NCBI GenBank assembly: GCA_035378955.1 | Contig: DAOSUS010000038.1 | Span: 1 to 30,133 of the forward strand | DNA: 30,133 nucleotides | Source of the DNA: Candidatus Hydrogenedens sp. | Lineage (GTDB): Bacteria; Hydrogenedentota; Hydrogenedentia; Hydrogenedentales; Hydrogenedentaceae | Reading direction: 5' to 3' | Shown here: positions 1 to 9,100 of the stretch, one piece after another | Position numbering within the stretch: position 1 is the first letter of the stretch | Layout of the letters: every line of letters begins with the position of its first letter | Program-made: the position numbers and the translations under genes | Notes under the pieces: generated by a model | The model's database searches: none | What the model saw: only the letters and a program-made list of their open reading frames with translations | What the model was told of the DNA's origin: nothing

Positions 1-1211
1 AAGAAAACACCCAAGCCGAAGAACCTATTAGAATTCAGTCAACAATGACCCCGGCTATAGACATAGAAAAACAACAACAACCTGTTTCTCAGAATACCGT
101 TGAGATTAACTCGTCCTTAAAAGAGATAGAAGTTTCCCAATCTAATGAAGACCAAACCCAAGAAACATTGCCCAATGAAGATACTGAGGAAGAAGAAAAA
201 CCATCTCCTTCCGCCGAACCTTTTGACAAGGTTAAATTAGGGATGAATTATGAAGAAGTTGTGAGTTTATTAGGTGAACCAGATTATTTAATTACGCAAA
301 GTAGTGATAAACAGATGAAGTTATATCGTTGGAACCGTGAAGAGAAAGTCCTATATGGTAGATTTGAAAATGGCATATTGAAGCGGTATTCTGGCAGAGC
401 CGAAACAAATGAAAATATCCCTAATCCTTTGACTCGTGAATTGTATGACCAATTAAAAGAAGGAATGGAACTGGACGAAGTAGTGGCAATACTTCAAAGG
501 GCAGGAACCCAGGTTAGTTCTGATAATAAAGGAGGCAATCTTTATTTATGGACAGATAAAGCAGGGTCAAGCTTTTCAGCACGATTTGAAAATAATAAAC
601 TGGTAAGAAAAAGTGGATTTTATGTTCGACCTGCTCCTGTCATTGAAAATCAAATAATAGAAGAAACACAAACAGATGAAATTTCAGAAAGCACTGTTGA
701 AGAAAATACAGCAGAAGAAATAGAGACAAATCCTACGGAAGAAAAGGAAGAGGAACAACCACAAACCGTAGAGGAACCTATATATCAGCAACCTAATCGT
801 ATAACCCCACAATCTGTTAATAGACAGCAAATGCAGACAAAACCTGAAAATCGAAGGATTATATATGCAGGTTCTCCAAAAAAGTATTCAGATGAAAATG
901 ATTTTATAAAGCAATCTTCAATAAGAAGAAAAGTAAAATTACCCAATTATACATATCAAATAAGAGACGGTTCGTATGAAATTAGAATATATAATCCTTT
1001 AGACACATCTGTAAAAGTCGGACTGCGTTCCGGGAAAAAAGGGAAAGATATATCTATTCCCGCAGGGGGTGAAAAAACAGTGAAAGTTCCACGAGGAAAT
1101 TATCAGTTTGTTTATATCCGGGATGATGCCCCTACCGAACTCCAGCAAGGAGGAACGGTTCAGATTGATGGCTTATTTGTTGGTGACATTGAAGTCATGC
1201 TGCTTAAATGA
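1..1211 (+). CDS. Acidic protein with two BamE/SmpA-like repeats (5' end outside window)
   Basis: The reading frame is open from the window edge (codons begin at base 3), so the first in-frame ATG at 45 is probably internal and the true start lies upstream. Counting from that ATG, residues 1-58 are Glu/Gln-rich and low in complexity. Residues about 60-116 and 129-191 are two copies of a unit of the type F-D-x-[VL]-K-x-G-M-x-x-x-E-V-V-x-x-L followed by a YxW strand and a [RA]RFENxxLxR strand, which resembles the BamE/SmpA-OmlA fold. A second Glu-rich linker (about 205-255) leads to a basic C-terminal beta-rich domain (about 300-388) that I do not recognise. BamE-like folds usually mediate envelope protein contacts, so an envelope role is inferred. 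No signal peptide can be judged because the N-terminus is missing. The gene ends in TGA, 30 bases before the next gene. Confidence 0.7.
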   Translation, partial: ENTQAEEPIRIQSTMTPAIDIEKQQQPVSQNTVEINSSLKEIEVSQSNEDQTQETLPNEDTEEEEKPSPSAEPFDKVKLGMNYEEVVSLLGEPDYLITQSSDKQMKLYRWNREEKVLYGRFENGILKRYSGRAETNENIPNPLTRELYDQLKEGMELDEVVAILQRAGTQVSSDNKGGNLYLWTDKAGSSFSARFENNKLVRKSGFYVRPAPVIENQIIEETQTDEISESTVEENTAEEIETNPTEEKEEEQPQTVEEPIYQQPNRITPQSVNRQQMQTKPENRRIIYAGSPKKYSDENDFIKQSSIRRKVKLPNYTYQIRDGSYEIRIYNPLDTSVKVGLRSGKKGKDISIPAGGEKTVKVPRGNYQFVYIRDDAPTELQQGGTVQIDGLFVGDIEVMLLK

Positions 1212-1241
1212 TACCTTTATTTAATTTTCAAGGGAATAAAT

Positions 1242-2651
1242 ATGTTGAAAAACACGGATATAAAAATTAAAGCCGTTGCCTTATACTTTATTCCTGTTCA
1301 TACACGAGTTCCCTTAAAATTTGGAAAAGAAACTTTAACAGAAGTTACATGTGCCCGTGTTGCATTGCGAGTAGAAGATAGAGAAGGGAATTCTGCCATA
1401 GGTTGGGGAGAAACACCTTTAAGTGTCCAATGGGTTTGGCCCTCTGAACGACCTTATGTGGAGCGTTATCAACACATAGTCTCTTTTACACGAAAAATAG
1501 CTCATCTCTATAAAAATTTCGATGTATCTGGACATCCCATTGAAATAGGTTATTCCTTTATTGAGCAGGTATTGCCTCGTGCCTTAAAACAGTTCAATTC
1601 CGGGAGTATGACTGAGGCTATGCCCCGTCTGGCAGGATTGGTTTGTTGTTCTCCATTTGACCTTGCCCTTCATGATGCTTATGGAAAATTACATCAAATA
1701 CAGATATATAACACCTATAATGATGAATTCATGAATTGGAATCTCGCTGAATTTATAACCCCTGCTATAGATAAAAATATTTCTTTTTCTAATGTATATC
1801 CACAACAATTCTTAAAATTTCCATTACCCGAAAAAATATTAGCATGGCATTTAGTAGGGGGACTGGATTGGCTCGAGGAGGAAGAAGTAACAAAACGGAT
1901 AGCAGATAATTATCCATGTTCGTTAAGAGGATGGATACGACAAGATGGATTGAAGTGTCTAAAGATAAAACTTCGTGGTAATGATGCAGCCTGGGATTAT
2001 GACAGAATTGTTCGCGTTGGAAATATAGCCCTGGAAGAGGGCGTATGGTGGTTAAGTGTGGATTTTAATTGTACTGTGCTTGATGTAGGCTATGTTGTAG
2101 ATATTCTTGACCGTCTGATGAGGGAACATCCGCGTATTTATGGAATGATTCTTTATGTTGAACAGCCCTTCCCTTATGAATTAGAAGAATATCCTTTTGA
2201 TGTTCGACCTGTTTCTGTAAGGAAACCATTGTTTATGGATGAAAGTGCCCATGACTGGCGGGTAATCCTTCGTGGAAGAGAATTAGGTTGGTCGGGTGTT
2301 GCTTTGAAAACTTGCAAGACACAAACAGGTGCTTTGCTATCTCTATGTTGGGCAAAGGCGCATGGCTTACTTCTTATGGTTCAAGATTTAACCAATCCGA
2401 TGTTGGCTCAAATACCCCATGTCCTTTTAGGTGCCCATGCAGGGACAATTATGGGTGTGGAAAGCAATGGTATGCAGTTCTATCCAGAAGCCAGTTTACC
2501 AGAAGCAAAAATTCATCCAGGGTTATACCGAAGACAGGATGGTTGCCTAAACCTAACAACTTTACAAGGTCCAGGTTTTGGTATGCGTGTAGAGGAAATA
2601 AAACGAGAACTGCCCCATACGGATTTGGTATTAGGGGATATTGATGTGTAA
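1242..2651 (+). CDS. Enolase-superfamily enzyme (mandelate racemase/muconate-lactonizing type)
   Basis: This 469-residue protein has the two-part enolase-superfamily plan. An N-terminal capping region ends near a PFDLALHDAYGK helix (about 138-149), and a barrel domain follows. The barrel shows the expected order of catalytic residues: a K-x-K pair (K241, K243), metal ligands D274 (in SVDFN), E307 (in YVEQP) and D333/E334 (in MDES), and a further lysine strand (K356, K359). In the superfamily these residues abstract a proton alpha to a carboxylate with Mg2+. The substrate cannot be read from the sequence. About 90 residues separate the capping helix from K-x-K, which looks longer than in typical MLE proteins and implies an insertion. 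The start is supported by AAGGGA 6 bases upstream of the ATG. Its 3' end overlaps the convergent kinase gene by 21 bases. Confidence 0.85.
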   Translation: MLKNTDIKIKAVALYFIPVHTRVPLKFGKETLTEVTCARVALRVEDREGNSAIGWGETPLSVQWVWPSERPYVERYQHIVSFTRKIAHLYKNFDVSGHPIEIGYSFIEQVLPRALKQFNSGSMTEAMPRLAGLVCCSPFDLALHDAYGKLHQIQIYNTYNDEFMNWNLAEFITPAIDKNISFSNVYPQQFLKFPLPEKILAWHLVGGLDWLEEEEVTKRIADNYPCSLRGWIRQDGLKCLKIKLRGNDAAWDYDRIVRVGNIALEEGVWWLSVDFNCTVLDVGYVVDILDRLMREHPRIYGMILYVEQPFPYELEEYPFDVRPVSVRKPLFMDESAHDWRVILRGRELGWSGVALKTCKTQTGALLSLCWAKAHGLLLMVQDLTNPMLAQIPHVLLGAHAGTIMGVESNGMQFYPEASLPEAKIHPGLYRRQDGCLNLTTLQGPGFGMRVEEIKRELPHTDLVLGDIDV

Positions 2652-3275
2652 GTCTTTCATTATTTTCTTGAGAGAAGGATAGCATAAGATTTTTTTAAGA
2701 GATGTGTTTAATTCATTTCCGAGGACAATCAAATCAGCAAACCGACTTGATGGCTGAATATATTTGATATGCATAGGACGGACTGTATGGATATATTGAA
2801 AAATGACCTGTTTTAATTTCCGTTTCCTTTCAGTTAAGTCTCTATCTAATCGTCGGATAAATCGCAAATCACTATCCAGTTCGATAAATATTTTTAAGTC
2901 TGCAATATTGCGTAATGAAGGATAAAGTAAAGTATGCAAGCCTTCTACAATTAGGATTGGATGGGGCTGTATCAGAAGCGTCTTTTTCTTTCGTGTATGA
3001 GTTGCAAAATTGTATTGTGGAATATGGACGCATTGTTTTCTTTTTAATTGCGATAAGTGTTTAACCAGCAATTTATAGTCAATAGATTGGGGGTGGTCAA
3101 AATTATACTGCTCCCGCTGTTTCATAGAAATATGCGAAAGGTCTTTATAATAATTATCGGAAGAGATAATAACAGCAAAAGGGAAGAAAAACTCCTTTAA
3201 ACGATTTGCAATCGTAATCTTTCCAGAAGCAGAACCCCCGGAAATTAAAATGATGTATGTGCTTATATCATCCAT
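2631..3275 (-). CDS. Uridine-kinase-like P-loop nucleoside kinase
   Basis: This 214-residue protein matches the uridine kinase (Udk) family along its length. It has a P-loop GGSASGK at residues 13-19, the substrate strand SSDNYYKDL (about 38-46), YNFDHPQSIDY, a VEG motif with Leu/His after it, a FIELDSD strand, an RR-x-DRDxxER lid (about 140-150) and the VRPMHIKYIQPSSRFADLIV block. Udk transfers phosphate from a nucleoside triphosphate to uridine or cytidine in pyrimidine salvage. The Walker A residue after Lys19 is Ile20, where the family has Thr or Ser to coordinate Mg2+; the next residue is Thr21. Activity is therefore uncertain. The start overlaps the end of the upstream permease gene by 13 bases, so it belongs to the same operon as the BtuFDC-like transporter. 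That context suggests salvage of a nucleoside-like compound, but this is inference. Confidence 0.8.
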   Translation of the reverse strand: MDDISTYIILISGGSASGKITIANRLKEFFFPFAVIISSDNYYKDLSHISMKQREQYNFDHPQSIDYKLLVKHLSQLKRKQCVHIPQYNFATHTRKKKTLLIQPHPILIVEGLHTLLYPSLRNIADLKIFIELDSDLRFIRRLDRDLTERKRKLKQVIFQYIHTVRPMHIKYIQPSSRFADLIVLGNELNTSLKKILCYPSLKKIMKDLHINIP

Positions 3276-4291
3276 TCTTTAAAATTCTTCCCAAACAATA
3301 TATAGAGAAACGCAGGAACACCAATCAATGTTGTAATTATACCCACAGGTATCTCCGTGCGGAATAATTTTCTGGAAATAATATCGCAAAATAGCAGAAA
3401 GATAGAACCAATTAAAGCACTGTATGGAAAGACCCACCTGTGTGATGAACCTACAAAATAACGGGTGATGTGTGGGACAATTAATCCAACAAATCCGATA
3501 GGCCCTATTTCTGCAACAATAACAGCAGTCAGAATAGAAACAATAATAAACAGATGTGTTTGCAGTTTTGCAATAGTAATCCCCCGTGATTGAGCAATTT
3601 CTGCATCAAAAGTATATTGGTCTAATGCAGAACTATAACTCCACAACAAGAAAAAAGCAGGTATGGAGATAATAGATACTACGATTAGAGACCGATACCC
3701 TAAAACCTGTGTAGAGCCAAACCACCATCGTTCCATGAATACCAATTTATCAGGAGATGCCCAATAACGAAGGATAGAAATAAAAGCATTTGCTAACATT
3801 CCCAAAGTTATCCCACAGAGCAGAAGCAATGTGGCCGATATTTTTTGCTTTGTTTTTATTAAAAGTAGAATAAAAAAAACTTCTCCAACAGCAAAGACAA
3901 ATGCGAACAAATGGGATAGAGGTATAGGAATAGTAGAAATAGACGATAAAAACGAGTTCATACCCAGAAAAGATATATAAGCCCCTAATGAAGCAAAACT
4001 GGAAGTTCCTAATGTATAAGGTGTCGCAAGAGGGTTCCGCAACAACGCCTGAAAGGTTACTCCTCCTATAGATAGTCCTGCACCAACAAGAATGCTTATT
4101 AAGGTTCGTGGGATGCGATGAAAAAGAACAATTTCTATTGCCAGATTGTTATTAGCTGGGTCATAGTGTCTTATTTCCTGCCATAATCTTAAAGGAGAGA
4201 TAGGTTCATACCCGATGAAAATACTCAATGGAATGAGCAATGAAAACAATAAAACGAAAAAGAAAAATTTAACTTTATGACCCTGTTTCAT
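3263..4291 (-). CDS. BtuC/FecCD-type ABC transporter permease
   Basis: This 342-residue, very hydrophobic protein has about nine or ten membrane helices, as in BtuC and FecCD. Family signatures are the stretch RIPRTLISILVGAGLSIGG near residues 59-77, followed by QALLRNPLATPYTLG, and the late GPIGFVGLIVPHITRY block with an arginine-rich loop. In this family two copies form the channel for a corrinoid, haem or ferric siderophore and couple to the ATPase through a cytoplasmic loop. The ATG overlaps the TGA of the ATPase gene in an ATGA arrangement, which indicates translational coupling. The downstream kinase gene starts inside its 3' end. The membrane family is certain. The substrate is inferred from the BtuF-like partner. 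Confidence 0.93.
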   Translation of the reverse strand: MKQGHKVKFFFFVLLFSLLIPLSIFIGYEPISPLRLWQEIRHYDPANNNLAIEIVLFHRIPRTLISILVGAGLSIGGVTFQALLRNPLATPYTLGTSSFASLGAYISFLGMNSFLSSISTIPIPLSHLFAFVFAVGEVFFILLLIKTKQKISATLLLLCGITLGMLANAFISILRYWASPDKLVFMERWWFGSTQVLGYRSLIVVSIISIPAFFLLWSYSSALDQYTFDAEIAQSRGITIAKLQTHLFIIVSILTAVIVAEIGPIGFVGLIVPHITRYFVGSSHRWVFPYSALIGSIFLLFCDIISRKLFRTEIPVGIITTLIGVPAFLYILFGKNFKEWMI

Positions 4292-5082
4292 GGATTTTCT
4301 TTCTGTTCTACTTCAATAAGCAATCCTTTGGTAAGAGGGTGAATACCTACCCAGAAGGATGTATTATAAGCATTATTCAAGTTATCTATTGTGAGGGTTT
4401 CCTCTGCGTTTCCTTGAGCGATAATCTGATGACTCGATGATAACAGGATAAATTCATGGGCAAAGCGTGCAACTATATTAATTTCGTGAGATGCAATTAC
4501 TACCGTATAACCTTCTTTACTCAATTTCTGAAGATGGTGAAGTGTCTCTGTTTGATGAGGCAAATCCAACCCGGATAAAGGTTCATCCAATAGAAGTATT
4601 TCAGGCTCTTGAGCTAGAATACTTGCGATAAGTGTCCTTTTGCATTCTCCACCAGAAAGTTCTGAGTAAAGACGGTCTTTCAATTTGTTTAAATTCATAA
4701 TATTCATGCATTGCTCTATAACTTCATAATCTTTTTGAGTAAGACCAGAAAAGATAGGCTTTCTTGGAAAGCGTCCCATGGCAATAATTTCAAAAACAGT
4801 TAACGGAAAAATCGGAAAAATATTCTGGGGCAAAAAAGCAATTTTTTTTGCTCGTTCCCGAGCATGTAGAGAACTAATAGGTGCCTGATTTAAGAATATT
4901 TTTCCCTGTTTTGTTGGAATAATACCTGCTAATAACCGTAAAAGTGTGCTTTTCCCAGAACCATTAGGACCTACAAGAGCAGTTAATTTCCCCGAAGCGA
5001 TTGAAAATTGGATGTTTTCAAATAACCGCTCTTCGGTATGATAACAAAAGGATAGATTTTCTGCTTTTAGAACTGGGTTCAT
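4288..5082 (-). CDS. BtuD/FepC-type ABC transporter ATP-binding protein
   Basis: This 264-residue cytoplasmic ATPase is complete. It has Walker A GPNGSGKS (38-45), a Q-loop Gln86, the signature LSGGE (142-146), Walker B ILLLDEP (162-168), the D-loop GLD and the switch His199 in ASHE. The overall form LPQNIFPIFPLTVFEIIAMGR is typical of the vitamin B12/iron-complex uptake class. It powers import through the adjacent BtuC-like permease. It sits between the binding-protein gene and the permease gene, with ATGA overlaps at both ends, so the three are probably made from one transcript in fixed ratio. The order binding protein, ATPase, permease differs from the frequent binding protein, permease, ATPase order. 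Confidence 0.95.
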   Translation of the reverse strand: MNPVLKAENLSFCYHTEERLFENIQFSIASGKLTALVGPNGSGKSTLLRLLAGIIPTKQGKIFLNQAPISSLHARERAKKIAFLPQNIFPIFPLTVFEIIAMGRFPRKPIFSGLTQKDYEVIEQCMNIMNLNKLKDRLYSELSGGECKRTLIASILAQEPEILLLDEPLSGLDLPHQTETLHHLQKLSKEGYTVVIASHEINIVARFAHEFILLSSSHQIIAQGNAEETLTIDNLNNAYNTSFWVGIHPLTKGLLIEVEQKENP

Positions 5083-5987
5083 AACCCTAATTCTACTTCG
5101 GGATGTAATAAAGTCGCAATTTTTTGTGCAATATCACAAATACGAGGTCCAGGACGCATACCATAAGATTCAAGAATAAAGTAAATACGACTTTTTTGAA
5201 TTGCAGGAACAGAATCCAATGCTTTCCAATCTAAAAACAAAGCATCCAATTGTTTTTGAGTAAGATTTTCACCACAACGAAATTCAACAATCACCTCCGG
5301 TGCTTTTGATAGTACCTGCTCTGATGAAATTTCCAAATAATTTTGTGTTGAGTCTTCAAACACATTTTTACCCCCTGCTAATCTTAAAATTTCCGAAAGG
5401 AAGGATTGCCCTCCGGCTACTTGTATCGATGACAAATCACGAGGTTCCCTGCCTACAACAAGTAATGTGGGAACAGGGGCTAAATTTTTTGTCATTTCCT
5501 CTAACTTTTGAAAATTGTTTTTCATTTCTGTTATGAGATATTTCGCCTTATTCTTGGTATGAGTGATATCCCCTATGAGAGTAATACCGTCATAGATTTG
5601 TTGCAAAGTGTCCATAGGTATAGAGTGATATTGTATGCCCAATTGTTGAGATAATTCTTTAAGTTGTGGAATTTCGCCAGAAACAATAATTGTGGCAGGT
5701 TTTAACGAAGTGATTTTCTCAAGATTAGGTGATAAATAACTTCCGATACGATTAATATTTTGGGTCTCTGGCGGATAATCATCAAAATCACCAATTCCTT
5801 TCAATTGCTGATTTGCTCCAAGTGCAAAAATAATCTCTGTAATATTAGGACCAATCGAAACAATACCGCTTTTTTCAGGGCGAGAAGAACAAGCAATGCC
5901 GATGCAGATTAAAGGGCAAAAGACGATGGAAAAATAGAAAACTTTTAATCCCGTATCGAAACGGTCTTTACAAAAAAACAACATCAT
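5079..5987 (-). CDS. BtuF-like periplasmic cobalamin/siderophore-binding protein
   Basis: This 302-residue protein begins with a basic, then hydrophobic segment (about 15-33) ending at Cys33. The preceding residues Gly-Ile-Ala form a poor lipobox, so it may be a lipoprotein or a plain Sec-exported protein. The mature part is a class III (TroA/BtuF-like) binding protein: VSIGPNITEIIFALG, GIGDFDDYPPE, a SLKPATIIV strand and a C-terminal RPGPRI...ATLLHPE. The DYPPE and RPGPR features are those of cobalamin-binding BtuF homologs, so corrinoid uptake is favoured over siderophores, although this is not proven. A Shine-Dalgarno AGAGGT lies 5 bases before the first ATG and 8 before the second. It is the first gene of the operon. 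I found no cobalamin riboswitch upstream. Confidence 0.88.
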   Translation of the reverse strand: MMLFFCKDRFDTGLKVFYFSIVFCPLICIGIACSSRPEKSGIVSIGPNITEIIFALGANQQLKGIGDFDDYPPETQNINRIGSYLSPNLEKITSLKPATIIVSGEIPQLKELSQQLGIQYHSIPMDTLQQIYDGITLIGDITHTKNKAKYLITEMKNNFQKLEEMTKNLAPVPTLLVVGREPRDLSSIQVAGGQSFLSEILRLAGGKNVFEDSTQNYLEISSEQVLSKAPEVIVEFRCGENLTQKQLDALFLDWKALDSVPAIQKSRIYFILESYGMRPGPRICDIAQKIATLLHPEVELGL

Positions 5988-6175
5988 ATACTACCTCTTA
6001 ACCATAAGTATGAAACCGATTCTAAACCAGCCCATGAAATACCATAGCCTATATATATTATAATCTATTGATTTTATAAAATACATATTATATAGAAAAT
6101 TATATAGAAAAGCGTTTTTGCTTGTTATGGATTAATTCAAGGCAAGGTAATATCAGAAAGGATTGTAGCATAACG
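5988..6175. promoter_or_regulatory. Divergent promoter region between the transporter operon and the GH13 gene
   Basis: This 188-base AT-rich gap separates two divergent genes. On the minus strand a perfect TATAAT lies at 6062-6057, about 70 bases upstream of the binding-protein start, with no good -35. On the plus strand TTGATT (6068-6073) and TATAGA (6091-6096) are 17 bases apart, which suits the GH13 gene. Both assignments rest on consensus matching in AT-rich DNA and are weak. The gap is too short for a full cobalamin riboswitch with its promoter, and none of its conserved boxes is visible. Confidence 0.3.
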
Positions 6176-9100
6176 ATGGAATTTGTAAAGAAAAATGATT
6201 GGTATCCCCTGAGTTTCCTATGGAGAAAAAAATCGTGGGATACTTGGGACCCTCAAAAAACTTTTCAGAAATTAGATAAAGATATTTCTGAAAAAGAAAA
6301 AAAAGTTTTGTGGGTTCGTTCCTTAGTAGAAGAAGTAAATCGTATTTATTCTCACCGTCCGGGGTTCTCATATTGGTCTCAGGGGGAATTGCGTTCCCTG
6401 GAAATAATTACCGAGGTATTCCGTTACATTATTCATTATTATAGCCAGCAAGTAAAACCATTACCCATGCTGGATTTGGGCGAAAGTCTGGAAAAGGAAT
6501 GGGGCGACAAAATCATTCGATTATTAAACGAATGGTTAGATGAATTTCCACCAGAAACTTTTTATCGGCAGGGAGTAGATGCAAACGCATTTTTTACAAA
6601 AGAACCTCGTGGAAATTCTCAATACGAAATTTTATGGCAGGAATATCTCTTAGGGTGGATTACAAATCAGAATCCTGCGGTAAAAAAATACAAAATTTTG
6701 TTTGATGATGAATCATTAAAAAAAAGACAGCCTTTATATCCCGATTCTATTAACAAGGCAGAGTCCATTATTCAACAATGGCCACCTTTGAAAGAAACAA
6801 ATCGCTCTTTGTGGGATACGCTATGGGAACCTATAAGGGCATGTCCCAATTCTCTGGAAGAACAATTAGATTATATTCGTAAAAATTGGAGTTTTTTTCT
6901 GCCTCCCTCTTTACTTACAGAGTTAAACTTTGTATGGGGTATTATTCAGGAAGAGCGACAATGGCGTGGATTTGGCAAAGGTCCTGTGGATGTCCTTGAT
7001 TTGCGAGTATTAAAAGGAATGGGTTATGAGGAATACGAGGCGTTTTCACCTGACCGTGATTGGATGCCCAATCTGGTTTTAATTGCCAAATCTATATATG
7101 TATGGTTGTCCCAGTTATCGAAAAAATATCAACGAGAGATAAAACATCTGGATGATATTCCAGATGAAGAATTAGACCAGTTAGCACAATGGGGGTTCTC
7201 CGGATTATGGCTTATTGGAGTATGGGAACGCTCAGAGGCGTCTAAGACTATTAAACGGTTAACAGGAAATCCAGAAGCCTTAGCCTCCGCATATTCCCTG
7301 TTTGATTATGAAATAGCACGGGATTTGGGCGGAGAGGAAGCATTAAAAAGATTGCAAGAACGAGCCATGCAAAAAGGAATACGCCTGGCAAGTGATATGG
7401 TGCCAAATCATTTTGGTATTTATTCCCGTTGGATTATCGAACATCCAGATTGGTTTATTCAGATGCCTTATCCGCCATTCCCTTCCTATCGGTTTCATGG
7501 CCCAAATTTATCCTCACATCCGGATATCTGTATTCAAATAGAAGATGGATATTGGGACCGTTCCGATGCAGCAGTCGTATTCAAATGGCAAAATTATCGG
7601 ACGGGTGAAGTAAGGTATATTTATCATGGTAATGACGGGACACACATGCCCTGGAATGATACCGCACAATTAAATTTCCTTATGCCCGAAGTGCGAGAAG
7701 GAGTAAAAAGAAATATTCTTCATGTAGCGAGAATGTTTCCTATAATCCGTTTCGATGCGGCAATGACCCTTACAAAACGGCACTATCAACGATTATGGTT
7801 TCCGGCTCCCGGCGAAGGTGGGGCAATCCCATCCCGTGCTGAATGCGGTATGACACGCGAAGAATTTGATAAACATTTCCCGAAAGAATTCTGGAGAGAA
7901 GTTGTTGACACAATTGCCGAAGAGGCTCCAGATACTTTGTTATTGGCAGAAGCCTTCTGGTTATTGGAAGGTTATTTTGTGCGAACATTAGGTATGCACC
8001 GCGTTTATAACAGCGCCTTTATGAATATGCTTAAAATGGAAGACAATGCCAAATATCGGCAAACCATTAAAAATGTATTGGAATTTAGTCCCGCCGTATT
8101 ACAACGATTTGTTAATTTTATGAACAATCCCGATGAAGAAACGGCTATTGCCCAGTTCGGTAAAGATGATAAATACTTTGGAATTGCCATGATGATGGTA
8201 ACCCTGCCCGGCTTACCTATGTTCGGGCATGGTCAGATAGAAGGGTTCGCAGAAAAATATGGAATGGAATATCCGCGTGCCTATTGGGATGAAACTCCGG
8301 ATGAAAATCTTATCCGACGGCATGAAAGAGAAATATTCCCGTTAATGAAGAAAAGGCACATATTCAGTGGTGCTCAACATTTTGCCATGTATGATTTTAT
8401 TACCCCTCAAGGTTGGGTAGATGAAAATGTCTTTGCTTATTCAAACCGTTCCGGTTTAGAACGAGCACTAATTCTATACAACAACGCATATATTACAACA
8501 CGGGGTCGTATTTATCGTTCAACATCAATTAATGTAGGACCCGCAGATAATCCCAATCTCATTACACGAACTTTAGGCGAAGCATTAGGATTAAAATCTA
8601 CACCGGGTATTTTTTATATCTTCCATGATTTGCGAAAAGGATTGGATTATATCTATTCCGGGGCTCACCTTTGTGAACATGGGATTTATTTGGAACTACA
8701 AGGTTATGAATATGTCGCTTTATTGAATTGGCGGGAAGTTTATGACCGCGATGGTATCTGGAGCAAAGTTGCGGATATTCTATCCGGTAAAGGAATTCGA
8801 GATATAGAAAGTCTATATCATGAGTTCCTGTATTCAGATGTGATAGGACCCCTGGAAGAGGTTATAAAACCGGAGTTTATAGGTCCATTGATAGATGGAG
8901 AAGAAGTAGATGAAGAAAAATTATATACGGTTTTAGAACATTTCTGGTCTGCCTCCGCGAAAAGAATCCAATATCCATTCCCTATAAGACCATGGGTTGA
9001 ACATTCTGTAAAGGAGTGTATGGATATTCATCATAGATATATTGAGTTTTGCAAATTGGGAGATATGCCCGAAATAGAATCCTATCTCGGCACACGACTT

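Noticed and set aside
5988..6175. Cobalamin riboswitch before the BtuF-like gene
   Set aside because: The region is only 188 bases, AT-rich, without the conserved B12-box or a structured leader.
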